Assembly (NCBI GenBank): GCA_014529385.2
Contig: CM043944.1
Span: 73,708,884-73,772,883 of the forward strand
DNA length: 64,000 nt
Direction: 5' to 3'
From: Adiantum capillus-veneris
Taxonomy: Eukaryota; Streptophyta; Polypodiopsida; Polypodiales; Pteridaceae
Shown here: piece by piece, positions 1 through 11,421 of the stretch
Position numbering within the stretch: position 1 is the first letter of the stretch
Layout: each line of letters begins with the position of its first letter
The notes under the pieces: generated by a model
The model's input: the letters and a program-made list of their open reading frames with translations, nothing else
Told to the model about the DNA's origin: nothing
Databases searched by the model: none
Translations under genes and position numbers: made by a program

Positions 1-356
1 GGCCTCTCTGTGTGCTGCTAGTATATGATGTCCCAGAGAAACAATGTACTGAAAGAACGGGACTCCTGGATGGTCTACAAAAGAGAAGGGATCCCTCCAT
101 AGCCACTCACCAAGATCCCACTGTACTCGTGCCAGTGGACAACAGTCCCAAGCCCACAACCTCCAATGTCGAGTCTCAAGAGCTGCTGGGTCAAGATCTA
201 TGACACAAGTCCTCCCACAGATGCCCACTACTCGGATCCTCTGAAAACAGCACTCTGCCACCTGTGGGGCCTCTACTGAAACTTGTTGAAGGCGTCCCCC
301 ACCCTAGAGCTCAAAGAAAAGGGATGGAACAGTCTCTGAGTAGGCCCCAACTGAGA
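1..356. other. Degenerate sequence flanking the LINE 3' end
   Basis: No coding region could be supported here. Minus-strand translation is broken by several stops. The first 17 bases resemble the LINE sequence at 605-621, so this may be more decayed LINE 3' sequence running off the window edge. It is weakly supported. Confidence 0.3.
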
Positions 357-2822
357 TGAGAACCTCCAGTCATGTGAAGGCTCCCATCCACTGGGGTGCT
401 ACTGGCTCGAGAGGCGTGAGCCACTCAGCTGGAACTGACTTTGAGATGTCCTGGCACATGCTCTGCACCCCTCTCATGCCGTGTATAGCTGAAGACCCTG
501 CACCTCCTCTGACAAACCTGTGAACTCTAGCTAGTCACCTAAAGAGCGCGCTGGACCCGTTGCCATGGGACCCCAGGAAACATGAGGCTGACTGCCAACC
601 AAGTGGCCTCTCTGAGTGCTAACCATGGGGTTCCAGACGAGGGGTTGTCGTAGGCGCTCCTCCATGCACGTAGGCTGTCTCTGCTCCAAGCCACGCTGCA
701 AGAGCTCCCAAGATCGAAGCAAGCTCACAACGAAGCGGTCCTCCAGTCTCCTGCTCAAACCAACTCTGTGCATCTCTGTGAAGATCCATCTGGTCGAAGG
801 TTGCCAAGGGCCTCCTACCTGAGGCACCCTAGCACAAAGCCGCTGTAGCAAGAACTCCTTCCAAGGCTCCTCACCTGGAAGAAGTCCTCTGACGATGAAC
901 TTCCCAAGAAGGGCTCTCCTCTGCTGTGCTGGATCAATGATCCCAAGCCCTCCCCGTGAACAAGGAAGAGTGATGACCTGCCAAGCCACTTTGGCTCGGG
1001 CTATCAGAGTGTCACATCCTGACCAAAGGAAGTTCCTGATCAGCCTCTCTACATGGCTGATACAAGAACTCGAGAAGATCCAGCAAGAAGTGATGTACCA
1101 CATAGTCGCCAACAACACCTGGTTGGCAACTACTACTCTCCCAGCCAAACAAAGTCGTGCTGAGCTCCAATGTAACAACTTTCTCCTGATAGACATGAGA
1201 AGGGGAGCAATCTGCTGCTCAGGAGACAAGTCCAAACCCACATGACATTCCAAGTAGCGAACTGCAATCCCTGGGGGAATCTACCTAAAACCCTCTCCTG
1301 GCATCCAATCGGGCACAGGAGCACTACCAACCGAGAAAGCCACTGTCTTTCTCCAGTTGATCAGTGAGCCCGATGCACAACAGAGTGTCTCCAGAGCTTG
1401 CTCACACCTATGAAGGTTGGCCTCCTGGCTATTTAAGTACAAGGCTGAGTCGTCGTCGGCAAAATCAGCGTCCAAAAACTCATCTCCCCGAATAGGAAGT
1501 GCTAAGCCCTGTAGACCAACCTACTGCGACACCGAAAACCTGCTCGTCGCCTCCGCATAGAACAGAAAGAGAAAGGGAGCAGGCCCGAATTGAGATGAGA
1601 ACCTATAGTCGTGTGAAGGCTCCCATCCACCTGGGTGCTACTGGCTGGAGAGGTGTGAGCCACTCAGCTGGAATTGCCTCTGAGATGTCCTGGCACATGC
1701 TCTGCACCCCTCTCATGCCTGGAAACCCTACAACTCCTCTGACAAGACTGAAAACTCTAACCAATCACCTAAAGAGCGTGTTGGACCCCCTGCCATGGGA
1801 CCCCAAGAAACATGAGGCCGACTACCAACCAAGTGGCGTCTCTGAGTGCTAACCATGGGGTTCCAAACAGGGGGCTATCATAGGCACTCCTCCGTGCAAG
1901 TGGGATGTTGCTACTCCAGGCCTCGTCGCAAATACTCCCAAGATTGAAGAAAACTCACAGCGAAGTGGTCCTCCAGTCTCCTGCTCAAACCAACTCTACG
2001 CATCTCTGTGAAGATCCATCTGGTCGAAGGTCACCAGGGGCCTCCCGCCTGAGGCACCTAACACGAAGCCGCTGTAGCAAGAACTCCTTCTAGGGCTCCT
2101 CACCTGGAAGAAGTCCTCTGACTATGAACTTCCCAAGAAGGGCTCTGCTCTGCTGTGCGGGGTCAATGATCCCAAGCCCTCCCTGTGAAGAAGGAAGAGT
2201 GATGACCTTCCAAGCCACTTCGGCCCGGGCTATCTGAGTGTCACATCCTGACCAAAGGAAATTCTTGATCAACCTCTCTACCTGGCTGATACAAGAACTC
2301 GAGAAGATCCAGCAAGAAGTGATGTACCACATAGTCGCCAACAACACCTGGTTGGCCACTACAACTCTGCCAGCCAAAGAAAGTCGTGCTGAGCTCCAAT
2401 GTAACAACTTCCTCCTGATAGATAGGAGGAGGGGAGCAATCTGCTGCTCAGGAGACAAGTCCAGACCAACCTGACAGCCCAAGTACTGAACTGCAGTCCC
2501 TGGGGGAATCCACCTGAAACCCTCACCTGGCATCGGGCACAGGAACACTATCAACCGAGAAAGCCACTGTCTTTGTCCAATTGATCAATGCGCCAGATGC
2601 ACAACAGAAGGTCTCAAGAGCCTACTCACACCTGTGAAGGTTGGCCTCCTGGCCATCCAAGTACAAGGCTGAGTCATCAGCAAACTCAGCGTCTAGTAGC
2701 TCATCTCCCCGAATAGGAAGTGCTAAGCCCCGCAAACCAACCTGTTGCGACACCAAAAACCTGCTCATCACCTCAGCTAGAAGAGAAAAAGGAAGGGGCA
2801 AGAGGGCAGCCCTATCTGACCG
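357..2822 (-). repeat. Tandem duplication (1.23-kb unit) of the LINE RT/3' region
   Basis: Positions 357-1590 and 1590-2822 are two direct copies about 1,231-1,234 bp apart. Both begin with nearly the same bases (around 'tgagatgagaacc' at 357 and 1591), both contain 'gagtgctaaccatggggttcc' (around 618 and 1848), and both end in the RT FADD region. The encoded RT-end peptides are roughly nine-tenths identical. There is no poly-A/poly-T tract at the 1590 junction, which favours a tandem duplication over a second, 5'-truncated LINE insertion. Confidence 0.75.
531..1475 (-). pseudogene. LINE reverse transcriptase C-terminal half, duplicated copy
   Basis: Minus-strand reading frames encode the last RT motifs and thumb/connection of a plant L1-type LINE. 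At 1281-1475 the catalytic box reads FADDDSALYL, with an extra Asp compared with the sister copy (FADDSALYL at 2622-2846). At 531-1253 follow SPEQQIAPLLMSIRRKLLHW, LAGRVVVANQVLLATMWYI, FLWSG and RGGLGIIDP, which are typical of the region after the palm in non-LTR RTs. The frame changes between the two segments, so it is not translatable as one protein. It is a partial duplicate of the RT end at 2090-2846. Confidence 0.75.
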
Positions 2823-3860
2823 AATGTATGAGCATGAAACAATCACCTCTACCTCCTGCCAAAAGTACCTGACTATGAGCCTGTCTGTACAAAGCTGACA
2901 CCCCTCTGATCTAAGAATCTGAGAAGCCCATCCTGCGTAGAGTGCCCTCTAGAAAGTCTCAGTCAACTCTGTCGTATGCCTTCTCAAAGTCGAGAAGAAG
3001 AATCACGAGGTCCTCACCACGGAGTCGTGCCAGGGAAGAAGCCTCCCAAAAAGTAAATATGTTGTCAAGGATACTACGTTCCTTGACAAAACCTGTCTGA
3101 GTCCCATGTATAAGGCTCTCTAGAAGTGGCTAAATCCTCAAACTCAGAGCCTTGGCAAGAATTTTGTAGGCTGAGTTGAGGATGGTGATGGGGTGCCACT
3201 GTCGAATCTCATCCAAGGAGCCACCCTCCTTGGGAATGAGGTAGATTAGGCCCTCACTCATGCTGTCAGGCATCACTCCTATGTGCAAAATGTACTGAAA
3301 AGCACTACAGAGATATGGGCCAAGCAGGCCCCAATACTCCAAGAAAAAACAGGGAGTCAACCCATCCTCACCTGGACAGCTACCACGGGGAAGGGCCCTA
3401 AGAGCTGTGTGCAGCTCCTCAAGATGAAGTGGCAGCTCAAGCCTCTGACACATCTCCTCAGTCACAAGACAAGGCATCTATGCCCAAACTTGCTCCCTTC
3501 ATGCATCCTGATGCTTTGATTGGGGCTCTGCAGATAGTAACTCACGGTAAAAGTCAGTACTGCACGCATATCCTCGGGCTCAGAACCAATTGACCCGTCT
3601 GGCCTCCTCAACTGACTGACCTTGGCATGCGAGTGTCGAGGTCCCACTGCCTCAAAGAAAGCACCAGTCACTCTATCGCCCACCTGGGTCCATTGAGATG
3701 CCTGTCGGTGAAAAGCAAACTCATGTCGCCTCTCCTCTGTGCTAGCAAGCTCCTGTGGAGCCTGCTGTAATTTCTCGTTCAACCAAGGGATGCTGCTCTT
3801 GCATCCTCTGTAGCAAAGCAATGCCCCGTCTGAGACGTTGCTCCTACTCTCTCGCGGCAT
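2090..3860 (-). pseudogene. LINE reverse transcriptase (ORF2 C-terminal part)
   Basis: Pieces in several minus-strand frames follow the non-LTR RT order. At 3462-3860 is the EN-RT linker (GDRVTGAFFEAVGPRHSHAK). At 3130-3477 are the fingers: LPRGSCPGEDGLTPCFFLEY, then GLIYLIPKEGG and the variant IRQWHPITILNSAYKILAKAL. Around 3075 is TGFVKERSILDNI. Around 2960 is motif A, DFEKAYDRVD, followed by a stop where a Trp codon is expected. Around 2690 is the catalytic FADDSALYL, and at 2090-2554 the thumb. At least one nonsense codon and several frame changes make it inactive. Confidence 0.85.
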
Positions 3861-4790
3861 CCCGGTGAGCGAGAGACTCCTGGAGAAAAAAGCGGCTAAT
3901 CTGGGCTAGGCCTAAGGCCACTCTATCAGCAGGAGACTCCTGCTTGTCCAAGCTCTCTGTCCAAAGAGCCTCTACCCGCTCTTTGAGTGATGAGTCCAAC
4001 AAGACTCTCTCTGGGATGCGAAGCATCGTGCTCCCACTCCTCTGCCTGTCTGCTACTACTGTGAGGATCGCTGGTGCATGGTCCGAGAAGGAGGTCCTTG
4101 CCAGAATGCCCACTATCCCTCCCAAGTCACTGAAGTGGTCACTAGTGTAGAAGCAATCTATCCGCGATAGATTTACTCCTCCCACTCTGCGGTCCGGACC
4201 GAGAGAAGGCAAGGCTGTCTGGGGGCCTCACAAAACCCGAGGGCTGCCAAACATCCGAAACCCTCAGAGGCATACAAAACCTCTCCCAAGCTGCCAACTC
4301 AATTCCATGCACTGTAGCATGGTTGCCACCAATCGTGTCACGAAGGGTCCTCCAACATGTTGAAGTCCCCTCCTATGCACCAATGTTCTGCTTGCGGTAG
4401 AGACTCAACTATCTGAGACCAAAACTCTACACGAGCACTCACCACATCGCTGCATAGATGTTCTGGAAACCCACTAGGCCACCCTGAACCTGCATAGTAA
4501 TCCACTGAGCCCTTCCTGGCATGATAATCCCTCTGCCCACAATGGCCTGCTCTGCAAAGAGTCCGCAATAGTCATACATACCTCACCCTGGATGCCTCCA
4601 CGTCCAAAAGCAGCTGACCAAAAAGTATCATATCGTCCACGCAAGAGCTGACCACATTGTCTAATGCGGCTCTTACACAGGTGGTGCTCTTGAAGCATAA
4701 GGAGATCAATCTCTCCTCCCACAAGGCAGCGTTGAAGCTCTTGAGGTAGTCAGCCCCGCTGACGCTGAAACTGGGGCCCACCTAGTCCCT
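3844..4790 (-). pseudogene. LINE apurinic-type endonuclease (ORF2 N-terminal part)
   Basis: Three minus-strand segments carry the exonuclease/endonuclease/phosphatase motifs in order. At 4474-4722 is IDLLMLQEHHL (metal-binding Glu region). At 4338-4568 is HWCIGGDFNMLED (the GDFN motif). At 3844-4212 are SRIDCFYTS and TSFSDHAPAILTV (the SDH motif with the catalytic His). The domain nicks target DNA for retrotransposition. It is split by at least two frameshifts, so the signature residues survive but no continuous protein does. It lies directly upstream of the RT. Confidence 0.85.
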
Positions 4791-5419
4791 GCACGTTCCA
4801 TGAGACAATCCTCATGGGGAGCGAGAGAGAACAGATGCTGTCGCAGTAGCTAGACGGGCTATCTTCGAGGCTGGCTTGGATGGGGAGTAATCCGCATCCG
4901 AGCGTCCTCTAGATAGGCGTGACTGCATCGAGTGCCAGGCCCAAGCCCAAGCAGAGCGGGCCGTACGTAAAGCCATCTCCTCTGTCCAGAAGTCCTCATG
5001 AATGTATATGTAGCATGGCAAGCACTATGTATTGGCAAAGAAGCAAATCACAATGTGTCTACATCCTGCTGAATCTGAAGGTGTCACTGCAAACTTGGCC
5101 AATGGCCACAAAGTCTGGAGCATGTTTGTAACTCCTAGTTCTCCCATCTGGTGAGAGAACTCTAGGACCTGAGTGTGCAACCATCCCATCACTGAGTCGA
5201 GAGTCACTCTCTTTGGTCTCTGCCGCAAAGGGGGAAGGAGAAGCCAACTGCTGAGTCCAAGGCCTCTGTCCCCCTAGCGGCAAGGAACAGAACATGGAAC
5301 CTGAAGCAGGCTGCCTCATCGTTTGCTGAGGCATCACCGAGAAAACGAGTGAAGCCATAGTCGAAGAAGTCCCATCGGTGCCGGATGTCAATGCTCGTCA
5401 GACCACGAGGGATAGCTGC

Positions 5420-6590
5420 AAGGGAAGATGTATGTACCTACAGAGAGGGTCGCAAGAAGGGCTGTCCCTCTCTCACTAAGTAACTCGTGGCAAAGGCGGT
5501 GCCAAGAGATCTCCTAGACGCCGGAGAAGGCCCTGCGCCCTGGGTCAATTGTGGAACTGAAGCAGGAGGGAGGGGAGAAGGAGCTGGGGGGAGTGGTGGA
5601 GAAGAGGGGCGGGAGGGAGCGGCAAAGGTAGAGGGGCAGGAGGAAGAGGCGGCGGGAGCAGGAGGCGGGGGGAGGATGAGGAAGAGGGGGGGAACTCTGG
5701 GGGGGAGGGGTTGTTGAAAGTGAAGCTGGGGAGGGGCCTGGAGCAGGGACCTCATCCTGCTCAAGAGGACCAAACCGGTTCCCCGTGGGAACCCAATGTT
5801 GTTGAGTAGGCGCCTGAGGACCACTCTGAGTGCCAGGCTGATGCTGTGGCCCCTGACGTCGTCTACCACGGGCCTATTGCCATCCCTTCTCCGCTGGAGC
5901 CCCAGGCTCAGAGGGTGGCTTTGCATCTGTGCGCTGCGTCTCTATCTGTGTCTGCTAGCCAGCCTTGCAGGCTGGGGCTGAGGATGTGGTGTAGGTCTAG
6001 GCCTCCTTCGTGGATAGGCCTTCGCTAGATGGCCCATCTGTCAACAAATGAAGCACTGGTTCGGGAGGCCCGAATACTCCACACTCTGTCTAAACCAACC
6101 CCCACTCACCCGAGGCAGAAGAATAATCTTTGGGACCATGTGAGTGTCTCTGACCAAAACGCGAACTTAGGGAATGCCAGCCGCCTTGGCAACTACTGAG
6201 GCTGCCGTGCGAGGTGTCTCCAGGACAGGCGCAATGGCTGAGCCAACCCTGCACAAAAGTGGTAGGTACTTCCTCCGCAAACCCGAAAAGCAAACAGTGA
6301 TGGGGATGTCTACCTCCTCTACTAGAACATCCGAAGCAGGGTCGAAACCATGTCTTCACTATCGAAAGTGGGCACGTGCTGCTCGGATGGTCAATGGACT
6401 CATGGCGATGACCTTGGACGCCATCTGGGAGGTCTCAAACTCGATGTGGTAGTAGCCTCATCCGAGTATCTGCACGTCCAAGTTCTTGCCCACCTCTACG
6501 AGAAGGCGGGCCTAGAGAAGGTCACGCGGCTCTCCTCTGCTAGGTCGTGTGCCGAGAATCTTGCAGATGTCAGAACTCGCCTGTAATAAT
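5420..6590 (-). pseudogene. LINE ORF1 (gag-like, with broken CCHC zinc knuckle)
   Basis: In the minus frame covering about 6,300-6,000 the translation reads VDIPITVCFSGLRRKYLPLL and later DTHMVPKIILLPRVSGGW and VEYSGLPNQCFIC, like the DUF4283-plus-zinc-knuckle ORF1 of plant LINEs. The knuckle (6014-6055) has C-X2-C and the His at the right spacing, but the codon after the second Cys is TGA and the fourth ligand is Tyr instead of Cys. A Pro/Ser/Ala-rich tail follows at 5438-5926. ORF1 proteins bind RNA and act as the nucleocapsid of the particle. This copy is dead. Confidence 0.65.
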
Positions 6591-6824
6591 TGCTCTACCT
6601 CTGCGGCAAGGCTCGCTTGCTCTGTCGGTGAAAGAGCAAGTCAAATGGTGGGCTCAGCAGGGTCGGGCGAGGGGGCTTCGGGCGAGTCTCTCTGAGGCGG
6701 AGCTGGAGCCTCCATCTGTGTCTACTGCTGTGGCGAAACGAACGAGCGATGGAGAGAGACTGCAGACGAGCGTTGAGCACTTGCCAAAAAAGAATAGTGC
6801 TACACGAGCCAATGTGTAGGAATG

Positions 6825-7019
6825 GGGGGGGAGGGGGGGGTGGAGCAGCCGGATAAAGTGCGGGAGCGCAAGCAGGATGGGGGAGGGAGGGGAGTAAGGT
6901 AGCGCGCAGGCAGGCAGCGGGCAGCCCGCGGGGCAGTGCGAAACCAGGAGGGGGGCAACGGGCGGCTGTGGGATAGCGCTCAGAAGCGGCGGGGGATGGG
7001 GGGCAGCGCTCAAGGGCAG

Positions 7020-7051
<32 letters not shown>

Positions 7052-7082
7052 CGATGACGCAGCGATGACCGGGGGGGGGGGG
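6825..7082 (+). repeat. G-rich tract with 30-G and 12-G homopolymers
   Basis: The plus strand is strongly G-rich, with short G runs near 6826-6842, an uninterrupted run of 30 G at 7022-7051 and 12 G at 7071-7082. It sits at the 5' end of the LINE, so the LINE sense strand is C-rich. Such a tract can fold into G-quadruplexes in principle. Exact run length may be affected by sequencing or assembly error. Confidence 0.85.
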
Positions 7083-7129
7083 AGCAGCAGTAGCGATCGC
7101 ATCACTCTAGTGCAAAAAAAGCGCTTCTA

Positions 7130-7570
7130 GAATTGATAGGTTAAGATTTAAATTAGATTTAAGATTATGTTAGATTACTTTTAGATTTATGTTTATATTG
7201 AGTTTAACATTAGGTTAGATTTAAATTTATGTTAGATTAAGATTATGTTAGATTTAAAATAAGGGCAAGATTTAAGATTAGCTAGCTATGTTAGATTTAT
7301 GTTAGACTACATTTAGGTTTAGGATGTAAGATTAGATTAGATTTAGGTTTATGTTGAGTTCAAGATTAGATAAGATTCAGATTTAAGATTAAGACAAGAT
7401 TTAAAATTAACTAGATTAAATTTAAATTTAAGTTAGATTACATTTAGGTTTAGGTTAGATTTAAGATTAGATTAGATATATGTTTATTTTTAATTTAAGA
7501 TTAGATTAGATCTAGATTTATGTTCGATTTAAGGTTAGATTAGATTTAGGTTAGATTTTAGTGCAGAGTC
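7130..7570 (+). repeat. Degenerate TTAGATTTA-rich tandem repeat
   Basis: About 440 bp consist almost wholly of variants of TTAGATTTA, TTAGATTAAG and TTAGGTTTA. No coding potential is seen. A shorter echo is present near 7,700-7,740. It occupies the same relative place in CACTA-A (upstream of the conserved block and TNP2-like gene) as the GTTAGGTTATAG array in CACTA-B, so it is probably part of that element. Confidence 0.7.
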
Positions 7571-8033
7571 AATGAAGGCGCGCTTTGCCCAAAGAGCAAA
7601 CACTAGTTACACAACAATATGTATTTTCCCATCAAAATCTGACACCTATTAAGTCACACACTAACCATATTCAATTAGTCACGAACCACCACATGTTCAA
7701 TTAGGGTAGATTTAAGATTAGATTTTGGATTGAGTTTTTATATTAGAGTCTACCTTCGGGATTACGGTAAAAAAATTAGAGTTAGGCGAACGGTGATCCC
7801 TCTCTTCCTCTCTACGGATGCGACCTTAAGTTGGAAAGCTTTCAACGGCATGATACTCAGATTGGAGGCCAACATGTAATGTGCTAAGTAATCCCTCGAA
7901 CAAAGATCTGCTGTGAAGAGATGTTAAGATGCTGTGAATTGCTACATCTAGAGAAGAGGCAAAGGATTTTGTCCACTACATGCACTATCATGTAGACATG
8001 GGCGTGTAGATTTCTCGTACCCACAAATATAGG

Positions 8034-8133
8034 CATTGACCAATAAAGATGAGATTATAACCCGGTGGTTCTAATCTCCGTGCACCTCTAGACCGAGGTG
8101 TGCGGGGATTAGACATGACTAGAGAATGTGAGG
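8034..8133 (+). repeat. Conserved ~100-bp block shared with CACTA-B
   Basis: The block runs from 'cattgaccaataaagat' to 'gagaatgtgaggt' and includes 'cacctctagaccgaggtg', a near-palindrome. Two related copies occur in CACTA-B at 43623-43703 and 43857-43959. In both elements it lies a few hundred bp upstream of the TNP2-like gene. It could be promoter/leader sequence or a site bound by the transposase, but no function can be read from sequence. Confidence 0.75.
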
Positions 8134-8147
8134 TAGTTTACAGTGTG

Positions 8148-8150
<3 letters not shown>

Positions 8151-8229
<79 letters not shown>
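8151..8229 (+). repeat. (AG)n microsatellite, ~39 repeats
   Basis: This is an uninterrupted AG dinucleotide tract just downstream of the conserved CACTA block and upstream of the TNP2-like gene. Confidence 0.95.
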
Positions 8230-8233
<4 letters not shown>

Positions 8234-8339
8234 AAGACAATAGAAGATTAAATTTATGTCCAGGTTATAAGGTTTTTACCTTCATTATGAGTATTGACGA
8301 GGATGTGGGGCGGTCCAACCGAAACACCTATCTCTCAAC

Positions 8340-9330
8340 AAGGATCTTATGTCCTTGTAATCAATGCAAGCATGCTATGTGATGGACAAGACGTGTTTCT
8401 TTGCAGTACTTTTGCGAATTTGGCGAGTTTGATCCATCTATTATAGATCGAGTTGTTGCCAATTATAACTCGTCGGACTTTGACGCTGGCCAACAGGAAG
8501 GAATCTTGCAGCCCAATAGACATGTTCGCAGGTGCTTTGGTCAAGCAGCATTCGTGAGGTCACATAATGTAGCCTCTGACAGCTCGGAGGATGATCATGT
8601 AGACCACATTCCCAATGAGGCAATGTTTGAGCCCAAGATCGATGAAATGATCGAGACGATCATGGATTGAGAAAGGCTTATCTATGATGATATGAAAAGT
8701 GAAGCTGATACGCCATTGTATGATGGAGCACGTGTGTCTAGAGAAGGTGCTCCTGGTTCTTCTCAACATGCAGGCAAAGTTTGGATGGAGTGACACTAGC
8801 GTCACATCACTTTTCAGGTGATCTATTACAATGTGTCGTGTTTACTTTAATAAAAAACTCTAGATGTATAATGATCTGATATATTACTTACACAAGTGTA
8901 CTGCATTTTTTTCGTTGTGTAGATTGCTCAAAGAGCACATACTTCCAACTGATAATGTGATGCCAGATTCCAGAGAAGAAGCAAGAAAGATCTTGCAAAA
9001 CTTGGGGATGGATTACAATTTGATTCACGCTTGTCCTAACGACTGCATTCTTTTCAGAGGGGAATACATAGACATGGAGAAGTGTCTGAAATGTGATTTC
9101 GAGAGATATCGAGTAGATCTCCACGGGACAAAAATTCCACAAAAGGTTTTGCGACATTTTCCTCTGCTTCCTCGCATCAAGCATTTCATCAAATGTAAGT
9201 CCATGGCCGCCCTAGCATCATGGCACGGGGAGAATAAATCTTCGGATGGTGTGCTACGGATTCCTGCAGATTGCGCAGCCTGGAAACATATAGACAAAAC
9301 ATGGCCGGATTCTTTGTATGTTTTGAACAG
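8340..9330 (+). pseudogene. TNP2-like CACTA transposase, N-terminal part (CACTA-A)
   Basis: Starting near 8341 the frame reads ILCPCNQCKHAM, the Cys-rich transposase-associated domain, followed by a TGA stop. ORF 8401-8670 continues (FGEFDPSIIDRVV), then TPLYDGARVS. A 105-bp intron at 8818-8922 (CAG/GT donor, TAG acceptor) joins to 8923-9340: LLKEHILPTDNVMPDS, LGMDYNLIHACPNDCILFRG, CLKCDFERYR, PRIKHFIKCKSMAALASWHG and WKHIDKTWPDS, all typical of the start of Transposase_21/TNP2. The family continues for several hundred more residues, including the catalytic core. Here it stops after TWPDS and unrelated sequence follows, so the core is missing. Confidence 0.85.
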
Positions 9331-9340
9331 TGGTCGATGA

Positions 9341-9983
9341 CAGGATGTGACCCCACACCGTACGAGCGCGAGTACGCATGCAGAAAGGGCTTAAATGCCC
9401 TGATGGACATTTTGAGTTCTCGGGCAGCATGGTTAGTATTAGGGTTTACTCTTTTCTATTTGTTGTATTGTTTTGTAAATTATATGTTTATACTTACAAA
9501 AAGTTGTCTTATTGTTTCTTTTTGCAGAATCCGACAGATATGCCGCTTGGATGCGATGAGATGTTTAATTAGACGACCTCAGTCTAGCCGTAGCTAGATA
9601 ACATTAGTTTCCTTTTGTCATAGCATGTATAATGAGATGACGTGTATATGTCTTTTTGTAACTATTGGAAAACCATGTATATTTTCTCAATAATGACAAT
9701 GGTGTTGTAACTATTACATTTTCAAAAGCTTAACAATCAAGTGATTTTGCCTATGATGTGTACAATTGTCATTGATTTACTTTCATCAATTTACTTTTGT
9801 CATTTTTGTATCTTTATTCTGCAAATATTACTATGGATGATGGAGTTAATGATTATATTGTCTTGTGGGTGCCTACTTTGGGTCTATACCTTGCACTTTC
9901 TTTCAAAGGTGAATCTAGGCTTATCTTGGATTCATTTAGGTTTACTCTATTATTGAAACATTCAATATGGTTGATGGGTGGCA
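9341..9983 (+). other. CACTA-A internal/3' non-coding sequence
   Basis: The sequence is AT-rich with only short ORFs (for example 9741-9956 and 9797-10051) that match nothing I recognise. It lies between the truncated transposase and the subterminal repeats, and looks like the remainder after an internal deletion. Confidence 0.5.
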
Positions 9984-10247
9984 GGGCATTCAATGCCCTG
10001 AATGCCCAAAAGGTTTTACTCTCGGGCGTTGCTATAAGCGTCGCTATATAAGGCTCTGCAACGTCGCTATGAGCGTTGCTATAAGTAGCATGTAACTGGC
10101 GCTATAAGCGTCACTATATAGCGACGCATATAGCGACGTTCCCGTAGCGACGATGTTAACGATGGTCTTAGCAACGCCGGGGAGTATAAAAACCCAATGT
10201 ATTTCCGTCGCTAAAAACGTCACAAGTGCACACAACCTCTTGTAGTG
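9984..10247 (+). repeat. CACTA-A 3' subterminal repeats and terminal inverted repeat
   Basis: A stem-loop with 9-bp arms (gggcattca / tgaatgccc) at 9984-10007 is followed by about ten copies, in both orientations, of GCGTYGCTATA-like motifs between 10025 and 10220, then CCTCTTGTAGTG at 10236-10247. In plant CACTA elements such subterminal repeats bind the TNPA-type protein. A TTT follows immediately and could be the 3-bp target duplication, but this cannot be confirmed without the 5' end. Confidence 0.8.
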
Positions 10248-11421
10248 TTTGCCTCCTACACTGCTTAGAGATTAGTACTTCCTGTGCACTCCCCCTATGT
10301 GTGACAACCTTGAAATGGTTTATAAGGAGCTATGGTGTTATTTATACTACTTTAAATTCCACTGATGGTTGAACCATGGCTATGCTAGTGCAAAAATTGC
10401 AATTTTTGCACCACAATGTGCATTTGGATTCTAAACTTTGTGAAACTCATGCTCTGCTTCTTGTTTAGTGTTTATAAGCTAACTGATGTCAAGGCCTTGC
10501 ATTTGGGATCTCTTCCATTGGTTGAGCTTAAGATTTAGGGTTTGTGCAATGGAAATGAGTGTATAAAGCATCGCAAATTCTCCTTACTTCAAAACCTCCT
10601 TCAACATTGCATTTTACCCTTGATTGGACACCGGGCCAAGTGTGCAATTCCCAACTTAACCTAGTTCAAAGCAACATGGCAAAATTGTAAATTTTGCACT
10701 ATCAGACACATAAATTAACTTTTTCAATCAAGAATTGATTCATACACCTTTATACACTTATTTCAAACATTTCTATGATGGTTCAGAACTGAACTTCATG
10801 TCAAGTGGATCATAAGGTCACTGTGTCTTCCAGAAGGACCTTTTGATTCTGACATCCCTTTCCTCGGCTTTGTGTAGTGCAATGCATCTTTCCCCATTGC
10901 TTATAAACAGTTACCTGAAGCTCTTGGTGATTTCTCACCCCCTTTTACCATTTCCCTACTGCCTTGCATTGATTTTGGCGATTTTTCGAGTTAAACAAGA
11001 TTTTCCACTTTGAAATTCTAAAAATCACTTCTTTTGTGCGTCCCTTTACCAAAGTTTTTTGACTTGACGTCCATAAGCTATTGGTTAAGTTTGGGTTCAA
11101 TATGACGACTTGCAAAAAATGCAATTTTTTGCTGCAGGGTTTTTCCAGCATGCCCAAATTTCATTTTGAAGCTAAGGGAGTGTTAGCCTACTCAAAATCG
11201 ACCCCCTTGTGGATTTGGCTAGTAAATGGTGATTTTGTCCAAGAATAGTAGTCATTTCAAGTTTGGGTCGGCCTAGATCGGACCATTGTTTTCCCTTGTC
11301 AAATTTGACATGCATTGGCGTCAAACTGTAGGATACTGGGTAGGGAACATACCTCTCATGTCTGACATTGAAACTCGAAGCATCTAGGGCATGGGAATCG
11401 TGGGAAATGTCTCTACAAGTA

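Larger units (their letters stand above)
1590..6830 (-). mobile_element. Decayed non-LTR retrotransposon (LINE, plant L1-like)
   Basis: In minus-strand order the interval encodes a gag-like ORF1 with a CCHC knuckle, an AP-type endonuclease and a reverse transcriptase, the standard L1/RTE-style order. A working element copies itself by target-primed reverse transcription at a nick made by the endonuclease. All three domains are broken by frameshifts and stops. The 5' boundary is uncertain: it lies somewhere in the G-rich DNA between about 6.6 and 7.1 kb. The 3' end is obscured by the tandem duplication. No target-site duplication or poly-A tail could be assigned. Confidence 0.8.
7571..10247 (+). 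mobile_element. CACTA-A: En/Spm-type DNA transposon, 5' end unresolved
   Basis: The 3' end is CCTCTTGTAGTG at 10236-10247, the exact reverse complement of the CACTACAAGAGG that opens CACTA-B at 41042. It is preceded by short subterminal repeats and by a TNP2-like gene fragment on the plus strand, as expected for plant CACTA elements, which move by cut-and-paste. I did not find the matching 5' terminal repeat. The element probably extends left through the TTAGATT tract (7130-7570), and the start given is only a working boundary. Confidence 0.7.

Noticed and set aside
895-2474. Plus-strand ORFs at 895-1245, 1499-1852 and 2238-2474
   Set aside because: They are antisense shadows of the duplicated LINE RT.
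5438-5926. Proline-rich 162-codon ORF as a cell-wall or extensin-like protein
   Set aside because: It lies in the G-rich LINE ORF1 tail; the composition follows base bias and there is no signal peptide or regular repeat.
7603-7616. 'cactagttacac' as the CACTA-A 5' terminus
   Set aside because: It does not match CACTACAAGAGG beyond CACTA, and the TTAGATT tract to its left seems to belong to the element.
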